NCBI GenBank assembly: GCA_964247055.1
Contig: OZ176054.1
Coordinates: 7,378,001 to 7,442,000, forward strand
Reading direction: 5' to 3'
Length of the DNA: 64,000 bases
Origin: Paragordius varius
Lineage: Eukaryota; Nematomorpha
Shown here: in pieces, positions 1-11,500 of the stretch
How positions within the stretch are numbered: the stretch's first letter is position 1
Layout: each line of letters starts with the position of its first letter
Position numbers and translations under genes: made by a program
The notes under the pieces: model-generated
The model's database searches: none
What the model was told of the DNA's origin: nothing
Seen by the model: only the letters and a program-made list of their open reading frames with translations

Positions 1-679
1 TATAGTTAGAATAATCTCCATTCAAAAGCTTCACTAACATTTTAGCAACCTTTATTTATATTTATTGATTATATCAGCTGTTTACTACAATTGATTGTTA
101 TCCCAAATTTGGACTCTCGAAGTATAAAAACTGCTTAAAAATATAAGCTTTTTTATGGAACCCTTTGAAACAGTAGTTTATTTACAAGTCTAAGCTCTGG
201 GCTATACAAAAATTATAATAAAGTGTTTAATACATCTATAAATTTAAGTTGGATTACTTCCACACGTGAAATTAATCACAGTTCCAACTCTAGACATGCC
301 TCGGCTTTATATAAATTTTGATTATGCATCATAACTAAATATAATTTAATATAATTTTGAACTGATTATGAAAGAAAACCTTCAAATAATTTGTTTGACT
401 AACACATATTAATATTGCATTAAGAATTAAAACCGATACCGCTTTCGGTTTCGTTAAGTAAAATTTATTGCCCATTTTTTTCCAATTTTATGACAAAAAA
501 GGCTTTGATCAAATCGTTTCAGTACCATTTTTCTAAAATAATGTATTTTCATTAATCCAGATATAATTATTTGCAATAAAATATATTTTAACAAAGTATA
601 CATATGATAAATGCAAAAATGTAAAACTTTTAAACAAAATAAAATACCATACTGCCTTTTTTAAGTTTACCTTCTACAG
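1..679. other. AT-rich left edge, nothing recognised
   Basis: No supported exon, RNA gene or repeat was seen. If the two exons at 680-958 are real, their upstream exons should lie here or before the window. Confidence 0.5.
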
Positions 680-958
680 GCCCAGCATGATTGTTTTCTC
701 CACTTTGTTATTGCGGATGACACGATAGTCACAAAAAAAGGAAAGGTTAAATTAAGTATTTTTATTGTATCAAGGACCATGCACCATATAATACTGACAA
801 ATACTGCATGGCTGGTTGATAAATATATGCATATACATACCTTAAATGAGTTTATATAAAAATAAGTGATTAACTCTGGCTTAATAGAGTATTTTTAGGG
901 CAGCGGTGCGACTACCACCGGTAGAGGTTTTGACAAGATCGAAAAATCCTCACATTAG
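680..958 (+). CDS. possible last two exons of an unidentified gene
   Basis: Two short stretches look like consecutive exons. The first (680-745) follows a ttctacag acceptor, encodes 22 codons including HFVIADDTIVTKKGK, and ends AAG before a GTTAAA donor. The second (899-958) follows tatttttag and encodes GSGATTTGRGFDKIEKSSH and then a stop. Both are in phase 0 and have clearly higher GC than their surroundings. I do not recognise the protein. Short open stretches with plausible splice signals also occur by chance in AT-rich DNA, so this is tentative. Confidence 0.3.
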
Positions 959-1089
959 GTAAAAATAAATATTTTGGTTGAATCTAAATGATTCATTTAA
1001 GTTATTTGTCATTACATTATATACTAAAAGCATAACTGTAAGTATTAGTTTTGTATATCAGCTTTAAGAGTCACTTTAAATCCGTCAAT

Positions 1090-1461
1090 ATGGGCGAGTT
1101 TCCTAAAATGAAAAACGTAAGAAAGCCGAATGCATACTCTTATTTTGGTATATACCCTTTATTTTATATACGACCATTACAATATTCATTTCTTATAAAA
1201 TGAATTAGCATATTCTAGAAACCTACCGACAGTGTAAAATTTCATTTAATAATGAAAAATCTGCACACGGTGTTAGAAAACATCTATCACCTCTTATTTA
1301 TTTTATTCAACTAAATTTCTATGGAATCGTATATTTTCCTGCTCATTGCAGACATATTTTGGAATTCAAAGGGTTTCATCAAAAATTCTAGGGTTTATAG
1401 CGTATTCTATGATGCACAAATAAATGACGACACAATATCTATTTTCAAAAATGCAAAGTAG
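1090..1461 (+). CDS. possible two-exon small protein (55 aa)
   Basis: An ATG opens MGEFPKMKNVRKPNAYSYF (1090-1147) and ends in phase 1 before a GTATAT donor, the same donor used by one FHIP1 intron. An exon after a ttgcag acceptor (1352-1461) continues in the matching phase with an acidic and aromatic tail and stops at TAG. The stretch around RKPNAYSYF recalls the start of an HMG-box, but nothing downstream completes one. It may be chance. Confidence 0.2.
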
Positions 1462-1954
1462 CCTTTTTTCCGTAAAACGAGTAGCCTTAGTCTAATATAA
1501 TAAAAAATATTGCCTTAGCATGTATGAGACTCTATTCTCACTGTTTTCACTGATCCTCCCATCTAAAAGTTTTTAAAATTAGCTATCAAAAGGTATACAT
1601 ATTCGAACAGGTCTTAATAATGGATACCAAACTTAGGCCAAATAAGTTCTAACATGATGAGTTTGCTAATATCAACCAATAATTTGCTGTAACTTTCCTA
1701 AATGAAGCGTGAAAACACTCTATCTTAAGAATCTTGATATATTTTACTATCTAAATACATGTATTCTCTCATAAATATATAGGTAGGACTGATTTCGTAT
1801 ATTGTAGAGACATAAAGTATTTTGATTAAAATAATTTGAATTAAAAAAAATCCATTCTAAGCCCTTATAAAAAAATAAAATCTTGATAACTAATTATAAT
1901 CTCAAACATTAATGCACCATTTTTTTCAATTTTTATTATTAAATTTAAAAAATA
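1462..1954. other. AT-rich intergenic DNA
   Basis: No exon-like or repeat structure could be supported. Confidence 0.5.
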
Positions 1955-2393
1955 TATTTTATGGTGGGAAGCAGGATTGTTTCTGGCGATATTTTGTACG
2001 ATCCACTTAAAATTTGTAAAATTACCATATAAAAAATACACAAAAATTGCTATTCATAAATAATCTAAGCAATTGATATTTCTTAAACGATTTATGAATA
2101 AAGATATCCAAATGCCACCAACTAGCATAATTTGATGATATAAATATTTTTTATATTGTGTTAGTACTTTCTATAAAAATGTTTTACACCATTTACAACA
2201 TAAAAAACTATTTATTTCACAAATTTTGCTAGTTCGTTGCCAAAATTTGGATATCTTTATTAATATTGTTAAGATTTTTTATGAATCAATATTTTTGCGA
2301 AGTATCTATTTTTATTTGGCAATTTTACAAATCTTTTAATGGCCGCATGAAATATCTCGGAAAGCAGCAGTCACCTCTGTTTCACACCATAAA
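1955..2393. mobile_element. inverted-repeat (foldback-like) MITE, ~435 bp
   Basis: The ends read tttatggtg (near 1958) and caccataaa (near 2393) and are inverted complements. Imperfect complementarity continues inward for about 170 bp on each side. For example, the left arm has gatttatgaataaagatatc and the right arm read backwards has aatattaataaagatatcc. There is no coding capacity. The superfamily is not assigned. Confidence 0.6.
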
Positions 2394-3187
2394 AATTTAT
2401 TTGACAGTTTAATTGTGATAAAAAAATTAAAAAAATATGGCTAAAGGTTTGAGACATTTAACGTTTTGTACGCGATGTCATTTTAGAGTAATTTTCTACC
2501 GCAGAGGTTAAAGCAGTAATCAAACTACTGTTTTGAAAGTTGTTTTGGTTAAAAAATTATCAAGCCCTTTTCTTCTGTATCAGATAAAAACTTAAAATTT
2601 TACAGTTTTTAACTTGTTAGACTCCCTAATTCAGATCGCTTCAAAAAACGATTGAAACTAAGATTTGATATTAAAATGAATAAATATCAATAATCGCAAG
2701 TAAATTGTAATTTAAAAGCTTTCCTTCCCGTGTTAATTATTTATATTTTTTAACCATAATATACATTTAATGGCCTGTTATTCAGCGATTTATAGAAAAA
2801 AATTATATTCGGGTATAGGTGAGTGGTACTTAACAGAAAAATTAAAGTGCGTCTTTTTTTATCTCAGGTCCATATGGGTAAAAATTTCATAGCTGTTTGA
2901 CACGTTGCCGATATTTACTTCAAATTAGTTTTAGATACACTAGTGACTATATCCAATTACAACTCAAGTAAACAAGTAAAGGGTGTAGCGTCGGAAGATC
3001 GTCGGCCACCTGCAGTCAAGGCAATCCCTACCCACCCGTAGCGCATTGAGCTTTAGAGCGGGGAGACTCATCGGAGGTTGGTATTGACGTTAGTATCTAC
3101 ATACATAAATGAATGCCTTTATGTTAGATGTGTTAATGTGAGTTAATATAGTTAATAAGCTATATATATATATCAAAAGAGATGTTA
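2394..3187. other. intergenic, nothing recognised
   Basis: No supported feature. Near 2985-3085 base composition shifts abruptly to GC-rich and leads into the SINE-like tract, so the element may begin there. Confidence 0.4.
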
Positions 3188-3660
3188 TCGCCTTGTTAGG
3201 TAGGTAAAAGCAATATGTGAGTTTAAATAACCGTACACAAGGGTTTGATCCTTACTCCAAAAAGTAATGTCAAAGGTCTATGTCGGGTCAAATGTAGAGT
3301 TTATTTCAAGCTCTTATCTTTGGTGTGGAAGGGATTTTCTTCTGTTTCTAAATGAGTGTGGCCTTTTAGGTAGACCAATTTTGGAGATATTAGACATTAC
3401 AAGCGTCAACGTTACCCCTTCGTGCGATTATGTTTCAGTTGTACCTTCAAGCTAACCCGGGATAAAAGGTCGTTGACCTTGCTCTGAGCTAAGTCTCAAC
3501 TCCGACCAACAGAGATGTCGGAGATTGGTAACCAGCCCTGCTCAAATATCAGCGGCTCCGACATTGCTTCCCAGGATGTGGTCTCACAATGATTGGCTAC
3601 TAGTCTCGTCAGAGTCGCGTCTTGCATAATTTAGGCTTTCAGTAGTACATTTTGTTCGTG
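3188..3660 (+). repeat. tRNA-related SINE-like sequence 1
   Basis: A stretch resembling pol III internal promoters lies at 3190-3262: an A-box-like ttgttaggtaggtaaaagc, then about 45 bases on a B-box-like gggtttgatcctt. The following ~400 bases are unusually GC-rich for this window. Part of the body (3521-3565, agattggtaaccagccc with atatcagcggctccgac) recurs at 3877-3922, which marks a dispersed family. A 62-codon frame inside it shows no recognisable protein. The SINE assignment is inference. Confidence 0.4.
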
Positions 3661-3876
3661 GGATATCTGTGGGAAGTAGTCCATATTATTAGCTAATTGT
3701 AATATAGGTGTTTACCATTAACAAATTTAGCTGTAAATACATCAATAACTGACTTTAACAGAGCGTTTAAAATAAAAGTTTATACCTTATCCAATGGGAA
3801 TTGACCTTAAAATACTACCAATTTCGCAATAGTACCATTCTATCTGGAGCAAAGTATCCGGTTCATATAAAAAGTT

Positions 3877-4200
3877 GAAGATTGATAATCAGCCCTCAAA
3901 TATCAGCGGTTCCGATGTCAGCGCCATATAGCAGGGAGTGAGTTTTGTGTTGGCCTCCAACGGGATAGGATTAGTAACTTTGGTGCGTTTCCTCGTTGTC
4001 AGGAGCTTAAAAGTGTTCGAGGCTTTCAGGGTATAATCCATATCGCGTTCATCAGTTCAGCTTCAAGAGCCTAGTTGGTCAGAGTAATTGAAGTTCTTTC
4101 GGTAAGTTTTAAGGATCGGAGTCATTGTTCGATTCTATCCTGGATAGAATTTCGCCATTGTTGTGTCAGCCGGTGCCACACATCAACGAAAAAATCCGGG
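3877..4200 (+). repeat. tRNA-related SINE-like sequence 2
   Basis: It shares about 45 bases with the element at 3521-3565 (agattgataatcagccc, atatcagcggttccgat). At 4060-4140 it contains a tRNA-like block: gcctagttggtcagagt resembles a D-arm/A box, and gttcgattctatcc resembles a T-arm/B box. No full cloverleaf could be drawn with confidence, so it is called tRNA-derived repeat rather than a tRNA gene. Confidence 0.4.
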
Positions 4201-5555
4201 TAGAATCACTTCACAAATAAATGATTATTGTTTAATATAATATTTACAAACAATCCATCAAACCCACTTGTTTTATATTTATAATAGTTTTTACCCAGTA
4301 TTTTTTCATTTTCCTTCAATTATTTTTTACCGGTTTTTCAAACTCTATATACCAGTTCGATATAACTTACCACTGTCAAGATCTCACTAATACGATCGAA
4401 ATATAAGTTATGAAAAATTTATTTGTTAATTATTAAAAATACGTCTGCCAATTTTTTTTTATTATTCTGAATCATTACGGAATCATTAAAAACTTCAATT
4501 AAGTACATCAATTTTTTTATAAATAAATCAGGGCTCTAAAAAGCACCTCTAGGGCCCTATGTTGCCCAAGCTGTTTTATCACTGTCTTAGAGTGGTCTTA
4601 TACCGTTTTCAGCAGGCAAAACACCATTAAACAAGGGCTATTAAGATTCTAAAATTTAAACAATTTTGCACTTTGCATTAATATTTTTTATCTCATAATC
4701 TATCATTTATTAAAAATCTAATCGGATATCGCATTCGTGCGTTTATTTGAACAAAATATCCCAGAAGGTAAAAATCTGAGATTTCGGAGCTCACATGTGA
4801 AATATAACTTAAAATATTATTTTGCTTTTACGTTGTGATTTAGTGATATTTTTGGAGTTAAATGCCAAAGCCAAAAGCACCATGAGAACACTTTTAATGA
4901 TTAGAATATATATTTAATCAATAAATATTTTCTTTCGTGCATTGCATAAAAAGTAAATTTAGTATATTTCTAAAAACTTTATCTACAGTCCTTCAATATT
5001 ATTTTTTTATAACTACTCAGTATTATGTAACGTTTGAATAAACAATAATCTGAAATATAAAAAATCAAGAACATCTTAACAATATGTTTAAGGATGAATA
5101 AGAGTTTTAAAAGATCAATAAATATCTAATAGTGTGTGCTTTTATATATGCACGGGTCGCGCTTTTTCTGAAAGTTTCATTAACAACAATTCAATTTAAA
5201 TCTTTTTATTATCAATCTTTATCGTTAAAACAGGTAGGCAAATTATCTTAACAAAAAGAGCCTTTTGACCCTAAGAAGACAATATAGATAAAAATATATT
5301 GTATTATTTATTGTTATAACAGTAGTTTATTAGATCACAATAATGGTCACAAAGGAGTGTAATTGAAATCATTAAGAATATAATTTTAATGAGATGTGGA
5401 TGGAACCGTAGTTCACTCTATGGATAGAGAATGTTGAATATATGAGGATAATAATATTAATAATAAAAACATTGCAAATAATACATTTTTATATATATAA
5501 ATAGTAAAATATATATAATGATATATAAATGCGTGCTTTTCCCTCCAATGTCCAT
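4201..5555. other. AT-rich intergenic DNA
   Basis: No exon, RNA gene or structured repeat is supported in this 1.35 kb. It lies 3' of the minus-strand repeat-protein gene. Confidence 0.5.
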
Positions 5556-7126
5556 TCAATGGAACTCCAAATCTAAAATAGAAGATTGAATGAAACGATG
5601 ATAGTATAAGGTTTATGTAGTAAAAATTATATGTCACTTAATATAATATTTATTAGTATGATCTTTTAAGCTTTATATATAATAAAATTTTATAAATAAC
5701 AATAAGGTATTACTTTTGTCAATGGCTTCCCCAATCGCATCGTTGTGCCAGCATCTACGCGTCAAAATAAAAAATTTCTTAAAATAATTTGGCTTATTAT
5801 TTCGAGGAATCGCATTAATTTGGGTATCCGGTTTTTTTGTGTTGTTGAATTTCACTTTTTCTGGGACTGGGTTGATTTCATTTATTCCTTCAAACACATT
5901 CTGATTTTCATCTCTGTTTGCTTTTGAAAGATTATATTTACCGGTTTGACACTTCAGTTTAGGCCAATGTAGGATTGGTTGAGTCCGTAAAATTGTAGGT
6001 TTAATCATTATTTCCGAAATATTATCTTCATGATGGATTAAACTCACTTTTTTCAGGAATACACAAGAATTGTTTTCCATTATTCCATCAAGGGTATTCT
6101 GACTTTCACCTCTGTTTGCTTTTGTAAGACTATATTTACCGGTTTTACACTTCAGTTTAGGCCAATGTAGGATTGGTTGAGTCCGTAAAATTGTAGGTTT
6201 AATTATTATTTCCGAAATATTATCTTCATGATGGATTAAACTCACTTTTTTCAGGAATACACAAGAATTGTTTTCCATTATTCCATCAAGGGTATTCTGA
6301 CTTTCACCTCTGTTTGCTTTTGTAAGACTATATTTACCGGTTTTACACTTCAGTTTAGGCCAATGTAGGATTGGTTGAGTCCGTAAAATTGTAGGTTTAA
6401 TTATTATTTCCGAAATATTATCTTCATGATGGATTAAACTCACTTTTTTCAGGAATACACAAGAATTGTTTTCCATTATTCCATCAAGGGTATTCTGACT
6501 TTCACCTCTGTTTGCTTTTGTAAGACTATATTTACCGGTTTTACACTTCAGTTTAGGCCAATGTAGGATTGGTTGAGTCCGTAAAATTGTAGGTTTAATT
6601 ATTATTTCCGAAATATTATCTTCATGATGGATTAAACTCACTTTTTTCAGGAATACACAAGAATTGTTTTCCATTATTCCATCAAGGGTATTCTGACTTT
6701 CACCTCTGTTTGCTTTTGTAAGACTATATTTACCGGTTTTACACTTCAGTTTAGGCCAATGTAGGATTGGTTGAGTCCGTAAAATTGTAGGTTTAATCAT
6801 TATTTCCGAAATATTATCTTCATGATGGATTAAACTCACTTTTTTCAGGAATACACAAGAATTGTTTTCCATTATTCCATCAAGGGTATTCTGACTTTCA
6901 CCTCTGTTTGCTTTTGTAAGACTATATTTACCGGTTTTACACTTCAGTTTAGGCCAATGTAGGATTGGTTGAGTCCGTAAAATTGTAGGTTTAATCCTTG
7001 TTTCCGAAATATTATCTTCATGATGGATTAAACCCACTTTTTTGAGGACTACATTAGGGTTATTTTCGTTTCTAGCAGACGAACATTTAGCAAACAAATC
7101 ACCATCCTTTTTCTCAAATTGGCAAT
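5556..7126 (-). CDS. tandem-repeat protein, six 66-aa units (5' end not found)
   Basis: A large exon (7126 down to 5714) follows a tttag acceptor, encodes 470 complete codons and ends in phase 1 before a GTAATA donor. A small last exon (5572-5556, after ttctattttag) adds NLEFH and a stop in the matching phase. The bulk is six 66-residue units. Each unit carries LIHHEDNISE, ILRTQPILHWPKLKC and TGKY near the same places. The first and last units are diverged and the central four almost identical. A unique basic tail includes FFILTRRCWHNDAIGEAID. There is no signal peptide or membrane segment in the visible part. I do not recognise the family. Perfect 198-base periodicity with preserved frame argues for coding. 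The start codon and upstream exons were not found. Confidence 0.6.
5865..7052 (-). repeat. intragenic 198-bp tandem repeat, 6 copies
   Basis: Six units of 198 bp lie wholly in one reading frame. The central units differ mainly at the codons giving EIMIKP versus EIIIKP. The unit length is a multiple of three and no unit is interrupted. The near-identity of inner units against diverged outer units is the usual sign of recent expansion or homogenisation by unequal exchange. Confidence 0.95.
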
Positions 7127-8515
7127 CTAAATTATAGTTTATGAGTTAAGACATGCAATATATAATTCGAGAGTTTTTTTAAACATATTTTAAATTTAAA
7201 ATCTGTTACAATGACAGTTTATAAAGTTTTTTAATCATTAACTTTTCTAAACGTTTTTAATCCAAATAGAAAAAAAATATTAAAAGTCATTTATTTGGGA
7301 ATCTTTTAATCATTATTTACTTTTTTGAGGGGTTTCCTTTCCCTTCTTACACCCAACATTTTTCCCAAAGTCTCCAACGAAAAATAGTATATTTAGCATA
7401 TTAACGATGACAATATGTGTAGAATGTAAAATATTTTGAAAAATTTATAAACTATGTTATATTTTGATTGTTGCATTTATACTCTATGTTTATATAATTA
7501 AACATCAAACTTGTGCTTTTAAAATATTACAACCTGATTTTAGACTCTTATAGATTTTTTGTGAGAATGTAAATATGGTTTAATTTTATAAATATAAGAT
7601 ACTGTTAACCCCAATATTTCCCTAAGAATGAAAAAATTTTTTGATTAAAGTTGAGTCTTGCAAACTATTTAGGTGCGAGCGATCAGGCATTATGGATCTG
7701 TTTTATGAGTCTTTTAAGTAAAATATTTACACTTTTATGCTAATTTGCCATACACATTATTTACATGAAATTTTGATGCGCTTCAAAAAATATCAATGCC
7801 TACTGATTAAATATGATAGATTAATGCACTGATGAGTGAATGAATCACAGCTTTGTTAATAATCAACTTTTTGCTGGACTTCATGGACAAATCTTCTGTA
7901 GGCTAATCTGTCTGAATATTGATCCGATTGGAGATTATAAGGTGGATGTCATTCGATTGTTTTGACTCTTTTTCTGATTTTAAAACTTGCATATGCCTAT
8001 TTATCTATAAAAAAGTGAAATTAAAAATATTTTTTATTGAAAACCTCTCGGTCCCGAGATTCCGGTTTTTAAAATGGGACCAAAAACGTTTTTGGATTTT
8101 TGAGGTTCTGCGGCCTAAATAACAGCTAGTGGTTGGCTTTTAATCCTTAATGCAATCTAGATATTTTTTATTATATTAATGCATACGTTGTTTTAATATT
8201 TAATATAGTTTCGGTCCATATATTAAGTTTTTAATTTTAAACAAACTTAATCATTATCTCTGCTTAAAGTGAAACATTCTTTATAATTGAGTGTAGTATA
8301 ACAAATTACCAATAATTTTTCTTTAAAGTTTGAAGAAATGGTTTTTAATGATAATTGCCTAACCTATTTTTATTAACCACATGGTTAATTTTGCGGAATG
8401 CTCTAAGAATCATCTGTTAAAAATTTATGAATCAAAAGACCAATGAAAAAACGATTTCTAGAACCAGGGACCAAAATTATAATTTATTTAAAGTTTATTA
8501 TATTATAATTTAAAG
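7127..8515. other. intergenic between divergently arranged genes
   Basis: The minus-strand repeat gene and plus-strand FHIP1 diverge here, so the missing first exons of both, and any shared promoter, should lie in this 1.4 kb. A candidate is 7946-7979, encoding MSFDCFDSF, which resembles the cysteine-aromatic segment before the first FHIP helix. No donor follows it closely, so it was not added to the gene. Confidence 0.4.
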
Positions 8516-11500
8516 AAAGTATGGGAGTCGGCACAAAAAATTTTACATGAAAACCCTAAAGCTTATATTATATCACCACATAACTTGGAATCGTTATTAA
8601 AATTTTTGAAAGCCATCTCAGTTTTGTTGGTATATGAATAAATATTTTTTTAGGAAGATTCAGCACAGTACAAAGATGACCCAAACGATCCTTTTTTCGA
8701 TTTTTTCTTAACACATGATATTTTACACACGTTATTTGCATGGGCCCTTGATAGCGGTCAAAATTTTGAACTCCTAAAGATCGCACAGCTTAAAATTTAC
8801 CAAATATTATTGGTGACATATCATCAAGTATAATTATTTTTATATGGCAAGAAAATTCTGATACATAAACCTATTCTTAGGCCTTTGCTGAAACTCATAA
8901 AGGCATGTAATAAGTATGGAATTAATAAAGAAGAAAATGGTTATATCTCATTATCGGCTGCTAAAAAGCTGGTTTTCATATTGAATGAGATTAGCGGCAT
9001 TTTTCATAGGGAACGGGGTTTATGGGATTTTTATGTGGCAATATCTAGCGAATCTTACAAATACCTTTTTGTTTCAACCCTAGTTAATTTGATTCAGGGT
9101 GAAAATGAAATTGGTATCTTATAATTATTTTTTAAGTAATTAAAGTATTTTTTAACTCAATTTTACTATTTTTATATTAACTTTTTCCAGGTCAATTGGC
9201 CAGAAATGCTTTATTGTTTTATACATGCCAATCTCAAGTAAATGAGGATCTAGCAAGATATTTAGAATTCGAATCCAATTTTAGCGCGGTAATCTTCATA
9301 ATAATTATATTAATATTTATATCAGATATAATTGTTTCAAACAGTTTCAAAAAATATTAAAATCTCTATCATTTAAATTAAATGCAATTATCTTAACTAA
9401 GATTGTTGCCTGTTTTATTAGATTTAGAATTTTTCAAAGTAACAAACATAAAAAATTTTTACCATGTTGCTAAAAATTGGGACAGATTTATAACAATGGA
9501 ATTATAATTATAATATATTTTTCAAAAAACAATGGAACTTAAATTAATTTTTAGGGGTGAAATACTCTTTGAAACCGAAATTATTTTGTTTGGAACCTTT
9601 TATAAAAATATAGGTGAGAACGGGAATTAGGTACAAAAATTAAAAACGGTTTTAGCTTTAATCTATGTATAAACCAATCTTATTAAATTTGATTTGCTGT
9701 TTACTTATTATGATAGATACAATATTACACGATCTTATAAATTTTTTATTCCGTGAAATACAGTAAAAATTGTTTTTATACGGACAAAACAGAAAAATAT
9801 AGAGGCAAATATTTTTTTAATAATACAAATATATTTTTAAACCGTTAGTATTCCCATATAAATTATTTGACTACAATAGTAGAATATGTGATTAATTATG
9901 TTAATACACAACTTCATTTATTACTTTGCCATTAATAATGATTCATATTAAATCAAGATTTGTAAAGTATGGTTGTCTTTTGAAAAAAAATATTTGCCTT
10001 TATATTAATACGTCTTGTCCGTATAATTTCGATTTTTACCGTAATCTTCATATTTATGCAATTTCGCATTTAGGTATCAACGACATCTTTGGCCTGTTTG
10101 TTTGCCAATTTACCGCGTGATTTGGGTTGGGGACCAGATCATCCTCACAGAATCTCAAAAGAAGCTCTTTTAGATATACCGGGATTGTTGGATTTACTCA
10201 ACTTTTTGCAGTTTTTGGATGTCGTTTTACAAGTTTTTAATGCCCTAAATAAAATTTTATTTTAAGTAGACATATTGTGATATAGTTGAAAAAAATAGTA
10301 TTCTTCGGCTATCAGCGATATTAATTTTTATTAAAACCTTTAAAGCCAAAAAAACTCGCTTTAATCACTTTGATGTTCATGTGCACAGGCTTAGCTTGCA
10401 TTATGGCGCCCCTCTCCCCCTTCATGCGACACCTTGCTTTTTTTAAAATCATCAAATTCAAACCGTGGTCTTGACCATTCTTAAGTGGGTGATTTTTTAT
10501 GTAGTATTTAAAATAATAATTTTAAAATATTTATTTTTTTGAAATAAAATTAAATTTTTTTAAAATTGGCTCCCCTTTAACTATGTCGCCCGGTGCATCA
10601 GACCACCCCCTTTTCCCCCTCTAGCTATGCCTCTGCTCATGCGTCAATAATTAATGAGAAAAGTCTATTTTTTCTCCTTGATATAATGATGACACAGACA
10701 AGTAAAGAAAATAAAATATATTATCTTACGAAACTTAGCCGAAAAATTGAATTTAACAATATCTTATGTTCAAATATTTTTAAATAGCGTATAAATCCTT
10801 CCATCGGTTCTCAATTAACAACTATGCTGTTTGATGGATTTCTCTCACCAGTCGTTTATCAACAACTCTTACAGGTTTGTCCTTTTAAATAATTTTGATG
10901 CTATTTGAAAATTATGTTTTACATATATAGCTATTTATTTTCAATTATAATAGCATAAACAATAATTTTATATTATATCTGATAATTATACTTAAAGCAT
11001 GGAATTTAAAATGATTTAATTTTTGGTTGTTTGTTTTTAGAAAGTTTTGTGAAAACTAAGCGCTATAAAGCACTAAAACCACTATTGAAAGCTCAATTAC
11101 TGAAACCGGTTTATATAGTTACACTTATATTTTTAGAATGTAATAAAATATAATTTCCAATATAGTAAAATGTTATGTATTTTTTCATCTTATAAATTGG
11201 ATAATATTATATTTTGCCATCACTTTAACCTTATATCAATTTTCTTATGTGGGATAGTGAACCCAAAAAATTAAAACAAAATTTTAAAATAGGGAATGAT
11301 TTTACGCTCTAATTTAAAGTATACTATATTTAAATAATTTTTCGCCCAATACTCTATTATCTGTCTTTATATTATTTTTATTAATATTATGAGAATTTAT
11401 ATCTGACCTCTACATAAATTTGTAGGATGTTCAAAATGCTTTGGGAGAGGTAATTACTAGCACTGCCTATCTTGAAATTATGATTCGACATATTCGACAT

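Noticed and set aside
4030-4060. Minus-strand CTGATGA...GAAA near the tRNA-like block
   Set aside because: The bases between the two boxes do not form a helix II, so it is not a hammerhead.
7828-7855. A second hammerhead-like core (ctgatgagtgaatgaatcac)
   Set aside because: CTGATGA is followed by a possible 4-bp helix II, but the required GAAA is replaced by AGCTTTG, so only half the core exists.
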